DNA of 8,043 nt, taken from Candidatus Latescibacterota bacterium (GTDB lineage: Bacteria > JAAXHH01 > JACQVL01). Positions 5,328 to 8,043 of the stretch are shown here, piece by piece (positions within the stretch are counted from its first letter, which is position 1; every line of letters starts with the position of its first letter). The notes under the pieces are model-generated. The model was not told the DNA's origin. It worked only from the letters and a program-made list of their open reading frames with translations, and did no database searches. Made by a program: the position numbers and the translations under genes. Where the stretch lies: assembly GCA_016209865.1 (NCBI GenBank), contig JACQVL010000239.1:1-8043 (forward strand), read 5' to 3'.

Positions 5328-6969
5328 TGTCGTACTCCTTGATCTTCCTGAACAGCGTCCGCAGCCCGATCTTCAGCGTCCGCGCCGTTTTCGCCTTGTT
5401 CCCGCCGCAGGCATCTAAGGTGGCCGCGATGAGCGCCCGCTCCGCTGCCTCCATCGACATCCCGACCCGGATGTCAACCGGGGAACGGGCATCCGGTCGC
5501 TCCGGCGGCGACGGCGACCGGATGAACTCGGTCGGGATGTCCGGGACGTCCAGCACCTCCCGGTCGGCTAAGAGCACCATCGTCTCGATGCACCGGCGGA
5601 GCGCCCGGCCATTCCCCGTCCAGTCGGCCGCGCAGAGCCGTCGCACCGCCTCCTCCGTGATGCCCCGGACGGCGACCCCACGGCGCGCCGCCGCGGTCGT
5701 GACGAGGGAGCGCATCAGGTCGGGGGACAGCGGTTCAGTGAGCGTGTCTGCCCGCAGCACCGTCCGGTCGATCAGCACATCCCGGATGTACACCGGCACG
5801 TCATCGACGTCCAGCGCCGGCCCCGACGCCATGACGATCATGCTCTCGATGCAGTTCTCCAGCTCCCGGACGTTCCCCGGCCAGTGGTACGCGGACAGGC
5901 GGTCGAGCGCCCCCTTGCTGATTCGCGCGACGGGCTTCCCGTTCCGTTCGCTGAACCGCCGGATGAACGCCTCGATCAACAGCGGCAAGTCCTCTTTCCG
6001 TTCCCGGAGCGGCGGCACGGTCAGCGTGACCACCTTCAGCCGGTAGTACAGGTCTTCCCGGAACCGCCCACGGACGACCTCCTCCTCCAGGTTCCGGTGG
6101 GTCGCCGCGATCAGCCGGACGTCCGTCCGGAGCGTCCGGTTCCCCCCGACCCGCTCGAACTCCCGTTCCTGCAGCACCCGCAGGAGCTTGATCTGGATGG
6201 TGGGAGTGAGTTCGCCCACCTCGTCGAGGAACAGCGTCCCGCCGTCGGCCAACTCGAACCGCCCCTTGCGCAGCGCGACCGCCCCGGTGAACGCCCCGCG
6301 CTCATGGCCGAACAGCTCGCTCTCGATCACCCCCTCGGAGAGCGCCCCGCACGACAGCCGGACGAACGGCTTCTCCTTCCGGCTGCTGTTCATGTGGATC
6401 GCATGGGCGACCAGCTCCTTGCCCGTCCCGCTCTCCCCGTAGATCAAAACAGTCGCCAGGGTGTCCGCGATCTGGGCGACCTGCTCGTAGATGCGCTGCA
6501 TCGCCGCCGACTTGCCGATGATGTTCTGGAAGCCGTACCGGATCTCGAGCTGACGGTGGAGGTCGAGGTTCTCCTGGACGATGCGCTGGCGGTCGAGAAT
6601 CTTCTCGATCTCCGCCGCTAACTTTTCCGTCGGCACCGGCCGCTCGAGGACGTCGTACGCCCCTTCCTGCATCGCACCCACCGCCGCCTCGATCCGGCCA
6701 GGGCCGGTCTGCCCGGTGATCATCACCACCCCGATCCCCGGACTCTTCCGCAGGGCGACCTCCATCAGTCGCATCCCGTCGAGACCGGGGCCGGACAGGT
6801 CGGTGACGAGGACGTTGACCGGCTCGGATTCCAGGACGTTCAACGCCTGATCCTCGGATTCGACGGCGATCACCCGGTATCCCAGCCGATCCAGGCTGTA
6901 CGCGATCTCGTCCCGGTCGCGTTTCGTCTGCTCGACGAGCAGAATGGCTGCAGGTTGATGGGCGTTCAT
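5284..6969 (-). CDS. Sigma54-dependent response regulator (NtrC family), 561 aa, with duplicated AAA+ lid
   Basis: Second sigma54 activator. The receiver domain (1-125) has Asp57 as phospho-acceptor and Thr85. The N-terminal acid pair reads Glu13-Gln14 and the normally invariant Lys of the KP motif is Arg110 (LERPVP), so the pocket is atypical. The AAA+ domain has Walker A GESGTGKE (178-185), GAFTGA (225-230), Walker B TLFLDEVGE (245-253), FREDLYYRL (303-311) and WPGNVREL (363-370). Residues 437-479 repeat 350-392 without gaps (20 of 43 identical by eye), including a decayed WTGNGRAL. A Fis-type helix-turn-helix ends the protein (about 507-547: KTARTLKIGLRTLFRKIKEY). The ATG at 6969 gives a normal receiver start but has no clear Shine-Dalgarno sequence; the leader there is a CCCC-rich 7-bp repeat. 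First gene of the minus-strand block. Confidence 0.94.
   Translation of the reverse strand: MNAHQPAAILLVEQTKRDRDEIAYSLDRLGYRVIAVESEDQALNVLESEPVNVLVTDLSGPGLDGMRLMEVALRKSPGIGVVMITGQTGPGRIEAAVGAMQEGAYDVLERPVPTEKLAAEIEKILDRQRIVQENLDLHRQLEIRYGFQNIIGKSAAMQRIYEQVAQIADTLATVLIYGESGTGKELVAHAIHMNSSRKEKPFVRLSCGALSEGVIESELFGHERGAFTGAVALRKGRFELADGGTLFLDEVGELTPTIQIKLLRVLQEREFERVGGNRTLRTDVRLIAATHRNLEEEVVRGRFREDLYYRLKVVTLTVPPLRERKEDLPLLIEAFIRRFSERNGKPVARISKGALDRLSAYHWPGNVRELENCIESMIVMASGPALDVDDVPVYIRDVLIDRTVLRADTLTEPLSPDLMRSLVTTAAARRGVAVRGITEEAVRRLCAADWTGNGRALRRCIETMVLLADREVLDVPDIPTEFIRSPSPPERPDARSPVDIRVGMSMEAAERALIAATLDACGGNKAKTARTLKIGLRTLFRKIKEYDIEPLDDPRHRRRTG
5335..5340 (-). promoter_or_regulatory. Ribosome binding site deciding a TTG start
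   Basis: AAGGAG on the minus strand lies 7 bases before the TTG at 5327, within the coding sequence of the upstream activator (it codes for part of IKEYD). It is the reason to place the start of the 515-aa activator here and to infer coupled translation. Confidence 0.75.
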
Positions 6970-6976
6970 AGAAAGA

Positions 6977-7000
6977 CAGGGGTCAGGGGTCAGGGGTCAG
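6977..7000. repeat. 7-bp tandem repeat (CAGGGGT x3)
   Basis: Three exact copies of CAGGGGT plus CAG, starting 8 bases upstream of the ATG of the 561-aa activator (on the mRNA strand TGACCCC x3). The array takes the place where a ribosome site would normally be. Confidence 0.9.
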
Positions 7001-7018
7001 TAATACAGCCTACCATGC

Positions 7019-7047
7019 AACTTACGGACAATCTGCCATTCTGTCAA
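7019..7047 (-). promoter_or_regulatory. Possible promoter for the sigma54 activator pair
   Basis: TTGACA (plus 7042-7047) is followed after 17 bases by TAAGTT (plus 7019-7024) on the minus strand. The -35 is perfect and the -10 is weak (three of six). The implied transcript would start near 7012 and carry the TGACCCC repeat in its leader. Confidence 0.4.
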
Positions 7048-7072
7048 GTCTCTCGCAGGTGAGAAAAAAAGG

Positions 7073-7101
7073 TTGCGCGCCGAATGGTTGTACGGTAGAA
7101 T
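7073..7101 (+). promoter_or_regulatory. Possible promoter for the M16 peptidase
   Basis: TTGCGC (7073-7078), a 17-base spacer, then TAGAAT (7096-7101), which matches the -10 consensus at five of six positions. The -35 is poor beyond TTG. It lies back-to-back with the minus-strand candidate, as expected for a divergent intergenic region. Confidence 0.4.
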
Positions 7102-7127
7102 GACGGGATGTTGGACTGTTTTTTCAA

Positions 7128-7150
7128 TCCAAAATCCAAAATCCAAAATC
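7128..7150. repeat. 7-bp tandem repeat (TCCAAAA x3)
   Basis: Three exact copies of TCCAAAA plus TC, ending 9 bases before the ATG of the M16 peptidase. From memory this AATCCAAAATCC type of heptamer is widespread and gives ILDFGFWI peptides when read on the other strand. Confidence 0.9.
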
Positions 7151-7159
7151 GAGAACCCT

Positions 7160-8043
7160 ATGTCCTCCCAGACTCTCCCCCCTCCCATCGCCCGCTTCAG
7201 CGACGGGGTTGTACGGCGTGTGCTCCCCAACGGCCTGACCGTCCTGATCAAACCCAACCGGGTCGCCCCGGTCGTGGCCGTCGCGTCGTACGTGAAGGCG
7301 GGGTACTTCAACGAACCGGACGACCGGGCGGGACTGGCTCATCTGCTCGAACACATGTACTTCAAGGGATGCCGCAAGTATCCGGGTCCGGAAGACATCG
7401 GGATGGCCGTCGAAGCGGTCGGGGGCAACCTCAACGCCGGGACGATTTACGACTATACCTACTATTACTTCACCCTGCCGCGTGAGAGCTTCGAGAAAGG
7501 GGTCGAGATCCAGGCGGACGCCTTAGCTCACCCGCTGTTCGACCCGGACGAGCTGCGCCGGGAGGCGGAGGTCATCATCGAGGAGAGCAAGCGGAAGTAC
7601 GACAACCCGTCCGCATTCGCCGCCGAGAAGCTGTACGAACTGGCGTTCGACCGTCACTGGATGCGGCGGTGGCGGATCGGCAGCGACCGGGTGCTGCGGG
7701 CGATCACACGGGAGACTGTCGTCGATTTCTTCGCCTCGTCGTATCGTCCGGCGAACATGATCGTGGCTGTCGTCGGGTCTGTCGACCCGGACGCGGCGCT
7801 GAGCGTCATCGAGCGGGAGTTCGGGACGATCCCGGTGGGAACGGTTCACACGGAGACCTCACCCCCTGAACCGCCGCAGACCGCGTTGAAGTACCAGGAA
7901 TTGCGGGGGGACATCAATCAGGAGTACCTGGAGATCGGGTTCCACGCCCCCGGGGTGCTCGCGCCCGACACGGACGCGCTCGACTTAGCCGCCGCCATCA
8001 TCGGGCGCGGCCGGAGCGCCCGGCTCTACCAGCGCGTCAAGGA
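7160..8043 (+). CDS. M16-family zinc metallopeptidase, N-terminal part (3' end outside window)
   Basis: 294 codons are visible with no stop before the window edge. The zinc site is HLLEH at 61-65 (His61, Glu64 as catalytic base, His65). Glu142 lies 77 residues after His65, the classical HxxEH-x76-E spacing of pitrilysin and insulinase relatives. Glu135, seven residues earlier, is also conserved. Other family blocks are RRVLPNGLTVLI, VKAGYFNEPDDRAGLAHLLEH, VGGNLNAGT, and RPANMIVAVVGSVDPD near the end of the first subdomain. The second subdomain begins around NQEYLEIGFHAPG. This looks like a catalytically competent member that degrades peptides or processes proteins. No signal peptide is evident, so a cytosolic site is likely unless the start is wrong. 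The Shine-Dalgarno match before ATG 7160 is weak (GAGAA), and a 7-bp repeat lies just upstream. M16 genes often come in pairs, so a second subunit may follow. Confidence 0.95.
   Translation, partial: MSSQTLPPPIARFSDGVVRRVLPNGLTVLIKPNRVAPVVAVASYVKAGYFNEPDDRAGLAHLLEHMYFKGCRKYPGPEDIGMAVEAVGGNLNAGTIYDYTYYYFTLPRESFEKGVEIQADALAHPLFDPDELRREAEVIIEESKRKYDNPSAFAAEKLYELAFDRHWMRRWRIGSDRVLRAITRETVVDFFASSYRPANMIVAVVGSVDPDAALSVIEREFGTIPVGTVHTETSPPEPPQTALKYQELRGDINQEYLEIGFHAPGVLAPDTDALDLAAAIIGRGRSARLYQRVK

Noticed and set aside
3879-6621. Long plus-strand open frames opposite the two sigma54 activators.
   Set aside because: They mirror the codon bias of the real minus-strand genes, lack ribosome sites and family motifs, and the minus-strand proteins contain all expected domains.
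1454-7150. CRISPR array as an explanation for the tandem repeats.
   Set aside because: Units are 7-8 bp with no spacers of normal length, and no cas genes are present.
6997-7311. Minus-strand frame containing an ILDFGFWI-type peptide.
   Set aside because: The peptide is a translation of the TCCAAAA heptamer array, and the frame runs antisense into the peptidase gene.
7108-7485. Plus-strand frame starting at ATG 7108.
   Set aside because: It is out of frame with the M16 peptidase, whose catalytic motifs lie in the frame starting at 7160.

Overview
This 8 kb window looks like chromosomal housekeeping and regulatory DNA from a Gram-negative, high-GC bacterium (very roughly 60-65% G+C by eye). 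It encodes an outer-membrane-type beta-barrel protein with a signal peptide. The barrel sequence and the shape of the two sigma54 activators remind me of FCB-group and candidate-phylum genomes assembled from environmental samples. That placement comes from memory of family style, not from a search, and is weak. No phage, transposase, CRISPR, rRNA or tRNA gene was seen.

Layout. Bases 2-1450 (+) are the 3' two thirds of DNA polymerase I (polA, cut by the window edge). Next come dephospho-CoA kinase (coaE, 1517-2140) and a signal-peptide-bearing barrel protein (2154-2966). These three run the same way with short gaps and probably form one transcription unit. A perfect 28-bp palindrome fills the junction with the convergent minus-strand block. 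Read in its own direction, that block is: a 561-aa sigma54 activator (6969-5284), a 515-aa sigma54 activator (5327-3780, overlapping the first by 44 bp and starting at TTG), an ArsR-family repressor (3693-3412) and thioredoxin (3326-2997). A divergent intergenic region (6970-7159) separates this block from an M16 zinc metallopeptidase (7160 onward, +, cut by the window edge).

How the genes work together. polA and coaE are core replication/repair and coenzyme A genes. The two sigma54 activators are translationally coupled and likely act as a pair. Both have receiver domains with altered acidic pockets, and the longer one carries an internal duplication of the last AAA+ subdomain. arsR-trxA looks like a small redox module: it has a good sigma70 promoter overlapping the end of the preceding gene and a 6-8-6 dyad just downstream of the predicted transcription start. 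No histidine kinase is present.

Beyond the genes, the window is unusually rich in short tandem repeats of 7-8 bp. All four sit at or just before translation starts, and one of them encodes the hydrophobic core of the signal peptide. There are also two palindromic elements at gene ends. I found no CTAG tetranucleotide, and 14 of the 16 in-frame TTA leucine codons I found are followed by G. I did not find a clearly new multi-gene system. The most distinctive items are the duplicated lid in the 561-aa activator, the repeats at start sites and the arsR-trxA operator arrangement.
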